A stretch of DNA of 64,000 nt from Saccharospirillum sp040881935. Lineage in GTDB: Bacteria > Pseudomonadota > Gammaproteobacteria > Pseudomonadales > Natronospirillaceae. Of this stretch, positions 33,465 through 42,484 are shown in pieces. The position numbers and the translations under genes were made by a program. The stretch covers positions 34,194 to 98,193 of the forward strand of contig NZ_JBBECH010000052.1 in NCBI RefSeq assembly GCF_040881935.1. Reading direction: 5' to 3'. The notes beneath the pieces were generated by a model, which saw only the letters and a list, made by a program, of their open reading frames with translations, was not told the DNA's origin and did not search any database. Each line of letters begins with the position of its first letter. Positions within the stretch are counted from its first letter, which is position 1.

Positions 33465-34280
33465 ATGACAACCCAAGCAAAAAACAGGGCACCAGCGATT
33501 TTTATTCCGCATGGCGGCGGCCCCATGCCACTGCTGAATGAACCCAGCCAACAGGCGATAGCCGACTTCTTGCGGCAGTTGCCAGGGCACTATGAACGAC
33601 CGGCGGCGGTATTGGTGATCAGTGCGCACTGGGAGGCGCCACAGCCGACCTTACTGGCGGCTGATTTGCCTCCGCTGCTGTTTGATTATTATGGTTTCCC
33701 TCAAGAGACCTACGAATACCAGTACCCGGCGACGAACCCGGAGGATATCCGCACCCGGGTGAAGGAATGCCTGGCACAGGCGGGCCTGACGCTCGACACC
33801 GATACCCAGCGCGGTTATGACCACGGCGTCTTTGTACCGCTGCTGCTGATGCATCCCCAGGCGGATATCCCGGTGTTGCAATTATCGCTGATCGAAGGGC
33901 TGGACCCCCAGGCGCACATTGCCCTGGGCGAGGCGCTCTCGGCTTTGCGCGATGATGGCGTGATGATTCTCGGATCCGGTTTTTCTTTTCACAACATGAG
34001 CGTTATGCGCAACAGTAATGACCAGGCGCGGTCGATCAACCACGAGTTCCACGATTGGTTGGCCGATACACTGACGAACCCGGCACTGACGCCGGAGCAG
34101 CGTATCGGGAAAATGATCGATTGGGATCAAGCTCCCGGTGCCCGGTTCAGCCATCCGCGTGAAGAGCATTTGCTGCCACTGCCGGTGTGCCTGGGGGCCG
34201 CCGGAGGTCAGGCGGGTGAGATTCTGTTCGATGATACGGTGCTGGGCTACCGGACGTTTTGTGTGATCTGGCGGAATTGA
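33465..34280 (+). CDS. LigB-type extradiol dioxygenase, DODA/YgiD-like
   Basis: A 271-residue class III ring-cleaving dioxygenase. Metal ligands are visible as FIPHGGGPM (His near 15), VISAHWEAP (His ~52) and YDHGVFVPLLLMHP (catalytic His). The family includes bacterial 4,5-DOPA dioxygenases with zinc or iron. The substrate here is unknown. AGGAG precedes the ATG. The neighbouring genes do not belong to an aromatic pathway. Confidence 0.9.
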   Translation: MTTQAKNRAPAIFIPHGGGPMPLLNEPSQQAIADFLRQLPGHYERPAAVLVISAHWEAPQPTLLAADLPPLLFDYYGFPQETYEYQYPATNPEDIRTRVKECLAQAGLTLDTDTQRGYDHGVFVPLLLMHPQADIPVLQLSLIEGLDPQAHIALGEALSALRDDGVMILGSGFSFHNMSVMRNSNDQARSINHEFHDWLADTLTNPALTPEQRIGKMIDWDQAPGARFSHPREEHLLPLPVCLGAAGGQAGEILFDDTVLGYRTFCVIWRN

Positions 34281-34311
34281 TTGTAGGTTTTATCCAAACC
34301 CCCAGGAGGGT

Positions 34312-34336
34312 CGACAGGCTCACCGCGAGCCTGTCG
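34312..34336. repeat. 10-bp perfect palindrome between convergent genes
   Basis: CGACAGGCTC (34312-34321) faces GAGCCTGTCG (34327-34336) across ACCGC. It lies between convergent genes and is followed by CTTTTTT-type bases only at some distance. Similar GACAGGCTC...GAGCCTGTC units occur as dispersed repeats in many proteobacteria, so it may be a repeat or a bidirectional 3' hairpin. Confidence 0.5.
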
Positions 34337-34344
34337 AAGCGTCG

Positions 34345-35202
34345 TTAACCTGCTTTTTTCAATACAATACGCCGGTAGGTTTTGTATCGTTCAAACACCG
34401 CCTGGCTGCGATGGCCGCTGAGGTATTTGAACTTCAGCTTGGCCAGCTTCTTGCGAAATACCCACTTAACCGACTTCAGAATCACTCCATGGCGCTCACC
34501 CAGGTAGTGATCGAGCGTGCCCATGGCTGGCCCGATGCGCTCGCGCAGCAGCTGATCGAGCAGGTGAATATTGGGACTGGTATTGGCAGTAATATCGCTG
34601 TTCTCCAACACCTCCCAGTCTAAGGCTTCGAGGTCTTTAACGAATTTGGAGTAAGGATGGCCGCCGCCGAAGCTCTTATCGCCGGGCTGGCCATCACCGG
34701 TGTTGTCGGTTTTGAAGAAATCGCAGATCACCACATGGCCGCCGGGCTTGAGCAAGGTGTTGGCGGCCGCCAGTGCGGTCTGGTAGGGAATGTACTGAAA
34801 GCTTTCGCTGAACAGCACCGTATCGTATTGGCCAGCCAGCGTATCGACAGGCACCTCCTGCAAGGTGCAACCCCAAACGGTGCTGTTCAACTGACTGGCG
34901 GCGACTTTTTCCCGAACCCGGGCTTCGAGGTGTGGGGCGGGGATCACGCCATCGACCTGATGGCCGCGCGCGCTCAGCGCCACCAACACCTGACCGGTAC
35001 CACAGCCAACATCGATAATCCGTTGCGAAGCTGAGCCATGGGCTTCAATGGTTTCGATGATCTGTTCGGTATAACGCAACTGTGCCTGTTTCATATAAAG
35101 CACGGAGATTTCGGGAATGGTGTCGTCCCAGAAGCCGTAGTGCAGGTCTTCCATCCCCGTCAGTTGCTGGCCAAAAACCAGCCCAAATTCTTTAGAGTCC
35201 AT
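34345..35202 (-). CDS. SAM-dependent methyltransferase
   Basis: A 285-residue class I methyltransferase. Motif I IIDVGCGTGQVLVALSARG is at about residues 62-80, followed by the acidic-loop region and HVVICDFFKTDN (motif III region). The N-terminus MDSKEFGLVFGQQLTGMEDL and the Lys/Arg-rich C-terminus (FKYLSGHRSQAVFERYKTYR) suggest a lipid or polyketide methyltransferase of the UbiE-like type. The substrate is not known. Confidence 0.83.
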   Translation of the reverse strand: MDSKEFGLVFGQQLTGMEDLHYGFWDDTIPEISVLYMKQAQLRYTEQIIETIEAHGSASQRIIDVGCGTGQVLVALSARGHQVDGVIPAPHLEARVREKVAASQLNSTVWGCTLQEVPVDTLAGQYDTVLFSESFQYIPYQTALAAANTLLKPGGHVVICDFFKTDNTGDGQPGDKSFGGGHPYSKFVKDLEALDWEVLENSDITANTSPNIHLLDQLLRERIGPAMGTLDHYLGERHGVILKSVKWVFRKKLAKLKFKYLSGHRSQAVFERYKTYRRIVLKKAG

Positions 35203-35314
35203 GGCGTTGCCGTTTGTTATTAGAGTTGGCTTACCTTATCACGGTCTTTAGGGGTGGTGAATCAGTGTTAAAAGATGGTTATTAACTCGCGTTTTTACTT
35301 TTGGCAAAGGCCAA
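35203..35314. other. Upstream region of the methyltransferase gene
   Basis: Short AT-rich intergenic stretch that probably carries the methyltransferase promoter on the minus strand. No operator is apparent. Confidence 0.3.
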
Positions 35315-35426
35315 GTAACAGGTGCCGGGTGTGTCTGTCCGGGGTAGTCCGCAGCAGGACGCTGCGGTCTAGGCCCCATGGAAGGGTTTACGCCGACCCC
35401 GGACAGACACACCCGGTGACTGATAC
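35315..35426 (-). repeat. Structured dispersed repeat, copy 3 (inverted)
   Basis: The outer stem is 35325-35345 with 35396-35416, a perfect 21-bp inverted repeat whose variable part is TGTGTCTGTCC/GGACAGACACA. The inner hairpin (minus strand) is CCGCAGCG-TCC-TGCTGCGG. The core lies on the minus strand (GGCGTAAACCC...CCATGGGGCCTAG). It sits between the divergent methyltransferase and mannitol operon. Confidence 0.9.
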
Positions 35427-35604
35427 GGATTCCCGGCATTATAGTTAGAACAACCTCCGAATCCCGGGTTTCAAGAGGTTAAAAAAGTACAGAAACTTTC
35501 TGTTCAAGTATTGGTGAGTTGTCCGCCTTCCTCGTTTAATGGTGTTGTCCGTAACGGGATTCCCGAAATCGCAGACATACAACAACAACGATAGGTGAAC
35601 GACA

Positions 35605-36927
35605 ATGAACGCTTCCCAAACGTCCTGGCTGCGCCTGAGCGCGCTTGCCATCGGTGTCTCATGCACCACCACCGCACTGGCAGAAACCATTACCATCGGC
35701 ACCGTGAATAACGGTGACATGATCCGTATGCAGGCCCTATCTTCCGAGTTTGAGGCCGCCAACCCGGGCATCGAACTCGACTGGGTCATACTGGAAGAAA
35801 ACGTCCTGCGTCAGCGTTTGACCACCGACATCGCCGCCAACAGTGGCCAGTTTGATGTGATGACCATTGGCATGTACGAAACCCCCATTTGGGGCGCAAA
35901 CGGCTGGCTCGAACCCATGGACAGCCTGCCCGCAAGCTACGATGAAGCCGACCTGTTTCCTTCGGTAAAAGCCGGTTTATCGGCTGATGGTCAGCTCTAC
36001 GCCTTGCCGTTCTACGGCGAAAGTTCCATGACCTACTACCGCAAAGACCTGTTTGAAAAAGCCGGTCTGAACATGCCCGCCGCGCCCACCTGGGACCAGG
36101 TGCGTGAGTTTGCCGTCGCCCTGCATGACCCGGCCAACGAACAATACGGTATTTGCCTGCGCGGTAAAGCCGGTTGGGGCGAAAACATGGCCCTGGTGAC
36201 CACCATCGTCAACGCTTTCGGTGGCCGTTGGTTTGATATGGACTGGAACGCAGAGCTGGAATCAGCCGAGTGGAAGAATGCGGTTAATTTCTACGTCGAC
36301 CTGCTCGGCAACTACGGCCCTCCGGGCGCCAGCAGCAACGGTTTCAACGAAAACCTGGCGCTGTTTAACACCGGCAAGTGCGGTATGTGGATTGACGCCA
36401 CCGTGGCTGGCAGCTTTGTTACCGATGAAAGTCAGTCCGATGTTACTGATTCGGTAGGCTTTGCCGCCGCGCCCAGCCAGGTCACCGAGAAAGGCAGTGG
36501 CTGGTTGTGGGCCTGGGCGCTGGCAGTACCTGTCAGTTCAGACTCGAAAGACGCCGCACAGACATTCGTGAACTGGGCGACTTCGAAAGAATACTCAGCT
36601 CTGGTTGCCGAACGTCATGGCATTGCGGCTATCCCTCCGGGCACTCGTATATCTACTTACGAGAACCAGGAGTACCTGAACGCCGCTGAGTTTGCCGACA
36701 TGACGTTGACTCAGATGCGTAAAGCCAACCCGGATGATTCCACACTCGAACCTTCGCCCTACACTGGCGTACAGTTTGTGGCCATTCCCGGTTTCAGCGG
36801 TTTCGCCACCGCCGTCGGGCAGCAAATTTCCGGTGCCCTCGCCGGTAGTTCCTCGGTTGACGCTGCGCTGGCAAATGCCAACACGGTGGTGAATCGTGAA
36901 ATGCGTCGAGCTGGGTACCAGAATTAA
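35605..36927 (+). CDS. mtlE: Polyol (mannitol/sorbitol) ABC transporter, binding protein
   Basis: A 440-residue family 1 solute-binding protein. The signal peptide is residues 1-26 (LSALAIGVSCTTTALA). The mature part starts with ETITIGTVNNGDMIRMQALS and contains DVMTIGMYETPIWGANGWL and YALPFYGESSMTYYRKDLF, typical of SmoE/MtlE proteins that bind mannitol, sorbitol or arabitol in the periplasm. AGGTGA precedes the ATG. It is the first gene of an operon with two permeases, mannitol dehydrogenase and an AraC regulator; 256 bases with a repeat and a hairpin separate it from the first permease. Confidence 0.9.
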   Translation: MNASQTSWLRLSALAIGVSCTTTALAETITIGTVNNGDMIRMQALSSEFEAANPGIELDWVILEENVLRQRLTTDIAANSGQFDVMTIGMYETPIWGANGWLEPMDSLPASYDEADLFPSVKAGLSADGQLYALPFYGESSMTYYRKDLFEKAGLNMPAAPTWDQVREFAVALHDPANEQYGICLRGKAGWGENMALVTTIVNAFGGRWFDMDWNAELESAEWKNAVNFYVDLLGNYGPPGASSNGFNENLALFNTGKCGMWIDATVAGSFVTDESQSDVTDSVGFAAAPSQVTEKGSGWLWAWALAVPVSSDSKDAAQTFVNWATSKEYSALVAERHGIAAIPPGTRISTYENQEYLNAAEFADMTLTQMRKANPDDSTLEPSPYTGVQFVAIPGFSGFATAVGQQISGALAGSSSVDAALANANTVVNREMRRAGYQN

Positions 36928-36984
36928 TTGATCCAGTGGTTGTAACTCAAGTGCCGGTATTCGCAATGTTGCATTGAGCGAGCG

Positions 36985-37092
36985 GAGGGTGCCGGGGGCA
37001 CCTCTGCGGGGAAGTCCGCAACATGGATGTTGCGGCCTAGGCTCCAAGGACGGATTCACGCCGACCCCGCAGAAGGTGTCACCGGTAGCCTT
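36985..37092 (-). repeat. Structured dispersed repeat, copy 4 (inverted, inside operon)
   Basis: The outer stem is 36992-37011 with 37065-37085, less perfect than the others (GGCACCTCTGC/GCAGAAGGTGTC). The inner hairpin is CCGCAACA-TCCA-TGTTGCGG on the minus strand. The core has CCTTGG in place of CCATGG. It lies in the mtlE-mtlF gap and would be part of the operon transcript. Confidence 0.88.
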
Positions 37093-37137
37093 CGCGGACC
37101 ACTGCCTCATACAGAACCCGACTCTTGAATGATGAGT

Positions 37138-37155
37138 GCCGCCCGAAAGGGCGGC
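37138..37155 (+). promoter_or_regulatory. GAAA-tetraloop hairpin between mtlE and mtlF
   Basis: GCCGCCC-GAAA-GGGCGGC is a perfect 7-bp GC stem with a stable GAAA loop, without a T-run. With repeat copy 4 just upstream it could protect the mtlE message from 3' decay, so that more binding protein than permease is made. Confidence 0.5.
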
Positions 37156-37183
37156 CAGGCCTTTATGTGGAAGTACCCTAGTC

Positions 37184-38062
<879 letters not shown>

Positions 38063-38071
38063 GAGACAGAG

Positions 38072-38902
38072 ATGAATTTACACACTGAAAAAGTCGTCAA
38101 ACTGACGCTGGTAACGATCGTCTCCTGGTTAGTGGCGGCACTGCTGTTCTTCCCGATCTTCTGGATGATTCTGACCAGCTTCAAAACCGAGCTGAATGCG
38201 TTTTCCTCGCCCCCAAGTCTGTTTTTCTGGCCAACGCTGGAGAACTATCTGGTGGTGTTCGAGCGCAGCGATTATCTTCGCTACGCGATGAACTCTGTGG
38301 TCATTAGTTTTGTGTCATCCATTCTGGCCATGCTTATTGGCATACCAGCCGCTTATTCCATGGCGTTTTTCCCGACAAAGCGCACTCAGGGTGTGCTGCT
38401 GTGGATGCTGTCGACCAAGATGCTGCCACCAGTGGGCGTGCTGGTGCCCATTTATCTGCTGGCGCGGGATACCTCCCTGCTGGATACCCGGACGGGCCTG
38501 GTTATTATTTACACCCTGATCAACCTGCCCATCGTGATCTGGATGATTTACACCTATTTCAAGGATGTTCCCAAAGACATTCTCGAAGCCTGCCGGATGG
38601 ACGGTGCCAGCCTGTGGCAGGAAATCCGCCATGTGCTGATTCCGATCACGCTAGGCGGCTTGTCTTCAACCTTTCTGTTGTCGCTGATACTCAGTTGGAA
38701 CGAGGCGTTCTGGTCGTTGAATCTGACGGCCTCCCAGGCGGCGCCGCTGACGGCACTGATCGCTTCCTATTCCAGCCCTGAAGGGTTGTTTTGGGCCAAG
38801 CTGTCGGCGGCCTCAACGCTGGCCGTTGCTCCCATTCTGGTCTTCGGCTGGATCAGCCAAAAGCAACTGGTTCGCGGTTTGACCTTTGGTGCTGTTAAGT
38901 AG
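38072..38902 (+). CDS. mtlG: Polyol ABC transporter, permease 2
   Basis: A 276-residue MalG-like permease with six helices (LVAALLFFPIFWMILTSFKT, VVISFVSSILAMLIGIPAAY) and the EAA loop EACRMDGASLWQEIRHVLIP. AGGAGA lies upstream of the ATG. A strong terminator hairpin follows, which may reduce read-through into the dehydrogenase gene. No ATPase gene (mtlK/smoK) is found in the operon or elsewhere in the window. Confidence 0.9.
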   Translation: MNLHTEKVVKLTLVTIVSWLVAALLFFPIFWMILTSFKTELNAFSSPPSLFFWPTLENYLVVFERSDYLRYAMNSVVISFVSSILAMLIGIPAAYSMAFFPTKRTQGVLLWMLSTKMLPPVGVLVPIYLLARDTSLLDTRTGLVIIYTLINLPIVIWMIYTYFKDVPKDILEACRMDGASLWQEIRHVLIPITLGGLSSTFLLSLILSWNEAFWSLNLTASQAAPLTALIASYSSPEGLFWAKLSAASTLAVAPILVFGWISQKQLVRGLTFGAVK

Positions 38903-38918
38903 TGTGGGTCCTCCTTAA

Positions 38919-38943
38919 CGGAGCCTCAGGGCTCCGTCTTTTT
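38919..38943 (+). terminator. Rho-independent terminator after mtlG
   Basis: CGGAGCC (38919-38925) pairs with GGCTCCG (38930-38936) across TCAG and is followed by TCTTTTT. It lies 56 bases before the mannitol dehydrogenase start, so termination is probably partial or the dehydrogenase has its own promoter. Confidence 0.75.
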
Positions 38944-38998
38944 ATTGAATCTTTTATAGGTCACAGCGAAACAGCGCTTGGTGACTGAGGAGTTTTTT

Positions 38999-40489
38999 GT
39001 GTCTGAATCGACTATCCACGAACTCGTGAACCTAACGGCGGACCGCTGTCCGGAAACATTGCAATGGCCTGTCTATAACCGTGGTGACGTAACGGTCAGT
39101 GTTGCTCATATTGGTGTCGGTGGCTTTCATCGTGCGCATCAGGCTCGCTATCTGGACGACTATATGGCCAGCAGCGGCGATTTAAGCTGGGGCATTTGCG
39201 GAGTTGGTATTCGACCTGCTGACAAGCCCTTTCTGGACACCCTGTCCCGTCAGCGGGGGCTCTACACCCTGACTGAAAAAGATGACAACCAGACCAAAGA
39301 TCGGGTCATCGGCTCCCTGACCGAGGTGCTGTTCGCACCGGAAGATCCGCAGCGGGTCATTGATACGCTGGCTCGAGCTGGTATTCGCATTATCAGCACG
39401 ACCATTACCGAAGGCGGCTATTTGTACGACTTCGAAAAGCAACGATTTTTTCACGACCACCCGGATGTTCAGCACGACCTGAATAACCGGGGAGAGCCGA
39501 GAACCATCTACGGCTATTTGTGGCAGGCGCTTGAGGCACGGTCCGCGTTGGGTGCCGACGGTCGCGTAACGCTGCTGTCATGCGATAACGTACCGCACAA
39601 CGGCGATGTGTTTCGCAAAGCACTGCTGAGTTTTCTGGAACATGCCGATACCACGCTCTGTGCCTGGGTCAGCGAACATGTGTCGTTTCCCAACTCGATG
39701 GTTGACCGGATCACACCGGCACCCGGCGAGCCGGACCAGCAGGCCGTACGGCAGCGCCATGGGGTCGTCGACCCCTGTGCCGTGGGGGCTGAGACCTTTA
39801 TTCAGTGGGTGATTGAGGATAATTTCAAAGCGGGCCGCCCTGCACTGGAGACCGTTGGCGTGCAATTCACCACGAACGTATCGCCCTATGAAACCGCTAA
39901 ACTGCGGCTGCTGAACGGCAGCCATCTGATGATGGGCTTTATTGGTTATCTGGCAGGCTATACTCGAGTCGACGAGGCGATAAAAGACCCGGCCATTCTG
40001 CAGTTGGTCAGGGATTACATGGCATTGGATGCAGCCCCAACCCTGACGCCGATTGCCGATATGCCACTGGACGATTATCAGCTGCAGTTGATTGAACGCT
40101 TCGGCAACTCGACCATTGCCGATCAGCAACAACGCATTTGTTCAGACGGCTATTCCAAGCTTAAAAATTACCTGATGCCGGTGTTGAACGATGTGATCAA
40201 CGCCGGAGGTGACACCCGACGTCTGAGCCTGTTATTTGCCAGCTTTCTGAAATATCTGGACGGCATCAACGATGCGGGCCAGCCGATGCCGATCATTGAA
40301 TTTAACCTGAGTGCAGAGCAGCTCAGCGACAGCGCGACAGACCGGCTTAGGCTGCTGAAAGTAGACGCCCTGTTCGGCGAGCAACCCGACCCAGGTTATG
40401 TGCAGTTTCTCGATGAAGTAGCGGCTCACCTGGCGGGTATCAGGACCAGGGGCGCTTATGCGCATCTGCTGCGGCTGTTACAAGGGTAA
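38999..40489 (+). CDS. mtlD: Mannitol dehydrogenase family protein
   Basis: A 496-residue polyol dehydrogenase oxidising mannitol (or sorbitol/arabitol) with NAD to the ketose. The N-terminal Rossmann region is AHIGVGGFHRAHQARYLDDY. The catalytic site is KLRLLNGSHLMMGFIG, with the Lys and Asn/His of the family K-x5-N-x2-H motif. I chose GTG at 38999, six bases after GAGGAG. It should not be confused with mannitol-1-phosphate dehydrogenase, which has the same symbol in E. coli. Fructuronate reductase (UxuB) is in the same family, but the polyol transporter context argues against it. Confidence 0.88.
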   Translation: MSESTIHELVNLTADRCPETLQWPVYNRGDVTVSVAHIGVGGFHRAHQARYLDDYMASSGDLSWGICGVGIRPADKPFLDTLSRQRGLYTLTEKDDNQTKDRVIGSLTEVLFAPEDPQRVIDTLARAGIRIISTTITEGGYLYDFEKQRFFHDHPDVQHDLNNRGEPRTIYGYLWQALEARSALGADGRVTLLSCDNVPHNGDVFRKALLSFLEHADTTLCAWVSEHVSFPNSMVDRITPAPGEPDQQAVRQRHGVVDPCAVGAETFIQWVIEDNFKAGRPALETVGVQFTTNVSPYETAKLRLLNGSHLMMGFIGYLAGYTRVDEAIKDPAILQLVRDYMALDAAPTLTPIADMPLDDYQLQLIERFGNSTIADQQQRICSDGYSKLKNYLMPVLNDVINAGGDTRRLSLLFASFLKYLDGINDAGQPMPIIEFNLSAEQLSDSATDRLRLLKVDALFGEQPDPGYVQFLDEVAAHLAGIRTRGAYAHLLRLLQG

Positions 40490-40569
40490 TACCGGCGGAT
40501 ACAGTCAGGGTGGCTATTTACCTGGCGAAGGTTATCCTGTGACTAGTGCACTAGCAGGGGAGGATCTCG

Positions 40570-41463
40570 ATGAGTGCGATCAAACCGGAATACGAAGCCG
40601 TCTATGAAGCCCAGAACAGCTTTCGTTACCTGGCGCACGGTGCCGACAGTTCCCTGGTGCGCTGGCACTACCACAACGAATACGAACTGCATCTGATTCT
40701 GACTACTCACGGCAATGCCTTTATTGGCGATTACGTGGGAGCCTTTACTCCCGGGTCGGTCTTTTTGTGCGGCCCCTACTTGCCGCATAATTGGGTGTCG
40801 CTGGGGGATTTTCAGACCGGTATTCGCGACCGGGTGATCAATTTCTCCGATGAACGCATCCAGGCACTGATTCAGCTCTTGCCCGAAATGAAAGCCTTAC
40901 AGACCATGTTGGCAGACTCGCGTTATGGCATCGAGTTTTCCAAAACCGCCAGCGCCCGGGTGATGGACGAATTTGCAGGTGTCGCTGGCCTAAAAGGCCC
41001 GGCCCGGGTGTTGTCGTTTCTGAATATTATGTCGGAATTGGCCCAATCGCAGGATTATTGGCCCTTGTCGAGCCGCTCTTTCGAGGAGGAATCCGACTCA
41101 TTGATGGAAGGCCGGGTGAGCACCGTAGTCAATTACATCATCCATAACTGCACCCGGGAGCTGAGTCTGGAAGAGGTGGCCGGGGTACTTGGCCTGGCAC
41201 CGACCTTCTTTTCCCGCTGGTTCAAGAAGGCGACGGGTTACCGCTACATCGACTTTCTGACCCGGCTGCGCATCAGCCGCGCTTGCGAGCACCTGGAAGT
41301 GACCGATCGCCCCATTACTGAAATCTGCTTTGACGCCGGCTTTGCCAACGTAGCCAATTTCAACCGACACTTTCTGAAGATCAAGGGCATGACACCGCGG
41401 CAGTATCGGGAATCAATCGAAATACGGGGCAGAACGATGCAGAAAGTGGTCTTACAGCGTTAG
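40570..41463 (+). CDS. mtlR: AraC-family regulator of the polyol operon
   Basis: A 297-residue regulator. The N-terminal cupin sensor contains WHYHNEYELHLILTTHGNAF and PGSVFLCGPYLPHNW. Two C-terminal HTH motifs are at about residues 205-290: LSLEEVAGVLGLAPTFFSRW, and ITEICFDAGFANVANFNRHF with the family ending KGMTPRQYRE. Position after the dehydrogenase and similarity to MtlR of Pseudomonas fluorescens make it the likely activator of this operon in response to polyols. Confidence 0.87.
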   Translation: MSAIKPEYEAVYEAQNSFRYLAHGADSSLVRWHYHNEYELHLILTTHGNAFIGDYVGAFTPGSVFLCGPYLPHNWVSLGDFQTGIRDRVINFSDERIQALIQLLPEMKALQTMLADSRYGIEFSKTASARVMDEFAGVAGLKGPARVLSFLNIMSELAQSQDYWPLSSRSFEEESDSLMEGRVSTVVNYIIHNCTRELSLEEVAGVLGLAPTFFSRWFKKATGYRYIDFLTRLRISRACEHLEVTDRPITEICFDAGFANVANFNRHFLKIKGMTPRQYRESIEIRGRTMQKVVLQR

Positions 41464-41674
41464 CCTTGATCCTGGCCGGCCAGTTATCCATCCTTGAAGG
41501 GAGCAGTCGTGCGGCGGCTTACCACATTACTCCGATCGGAGGCGGGCTGAATTGGTCACAGCTGCGGTGATCCGACAGACTCCTGGGTTGTCACCCGCCC
41601 ATCACTGTAAAAAAACGCCGGAAACGCTGCGTTGAGTCGCCAAACCGTGGTCGGGTCGACTATAGTGAACGGTC

Positions 41675-42484
41675 ATGATAATTATTTGGCTGTGCATCAT
41701 GCAATGTTTTTCCGTTTTGCGATGTTGGTGCCTTCGGCAGCGGCGGTTATTCACCAAAATCCCCTTCATATTGCTGCTCAATACGGGTATTCCCCGGCTC
41801 AACAGGCGCCTTGAAATCGGCCTTCGCTGTTTATTGACCGTAACACTGAGTCTGGCGGTACCAGTAATGGCCGTAACGCTGCCGCCCCTGCAATTAGTGG
41901 ATCAGGCCGGGCAGCCAGTTAGTGATGTGGTGGCCCGAATTGAACAGTCGCAAACCTCGACAGCGGCGCGCGATCAGGATGCCGCCGTAATGGACCAGGT
42001 GAATCTTAGCTTTAGCCCCAAAGTGATTGCTATTAGCACCGGCACCCGGGTGCAATTTCCCAACAGCGACGAAACCCGGCATCACGTTTATTCCTTCTCA
42101 CCGGCGAAAACCTTCGAACTGCAGTTGTTTCGTGGCAACGAGGCCCCCCCGGTCGAGTTTGATAAAGCAGGCCTGGTGGTGATTGGCTGTAACATTCACG
42201 ACGCCATGGTTGGCTACATCTATGTCTCGGACGGTCAGGTATACGGCGTTACCGACGCCGCAGGCGGCTTGACTCTGCCGACCTTCACCGCGCCCGAGTC
42301 GGCCGAACTGGTGCTGTGGCACCCCGATCTTGAGGAAACGCTGTCTTTGCCACTGGCTGGACTTGACGAAAATGGAGACCTGTTGCGCATCGAACTGCCC
42401 ATGATCCAGCGTCAGACAAAACCCGAACCGGCCGCCAGTGGCCTGCGTAACCGACTGCAGCGATACAAAACTGATGACGATTAG
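41675..42484 (+). CDS. Cupredoxin-like periplasmic protein (methylamine-utilisation type)
   Basis: A protein of up to 269 residues, start uncertain. The mature part begins after VTLSLAVPVMA. The cupredoxin domain shows the type-1 copper ligands DETRHHVYSF (His) and GCNIHDAMVGYIYV (Cys, His, Met). A C-terminal carboxypeptidase-regulatory-like segment follows (VYGVTDAAGGLTLPTF). It may carry electrons or sense copper in the periplasm. The first 45 codons are poor in homology and lack a ribosome site; a TTG near 41771 could be the real start. The gene overlaps the next by 11 bases. Confidence 0.78.
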   Translation: MIIIWLCIMQCFSVLRCWCLRQRRLFTKIPFILLLNTGIPRLNRRLEIGLRCLLTVTLSLAVPVMAVTLPPLQLVDQAGQPVSDVVARIEQSQTSTAARDQDAAVMDQVNLSFSPKVIAISTGTRVQFPNSDETRHHVYSFSPAKTFELQLFRGNEAPPVEFDKAGLVVIGCNIHDAMVGYIYVSDGQVYGVTDAAGGLTLPTFTAPESAELVLWHPDLEETLSLPLAGLDENGDLLRIELPMIQRQTKPEPAASGLRNRLQRYKTDDD

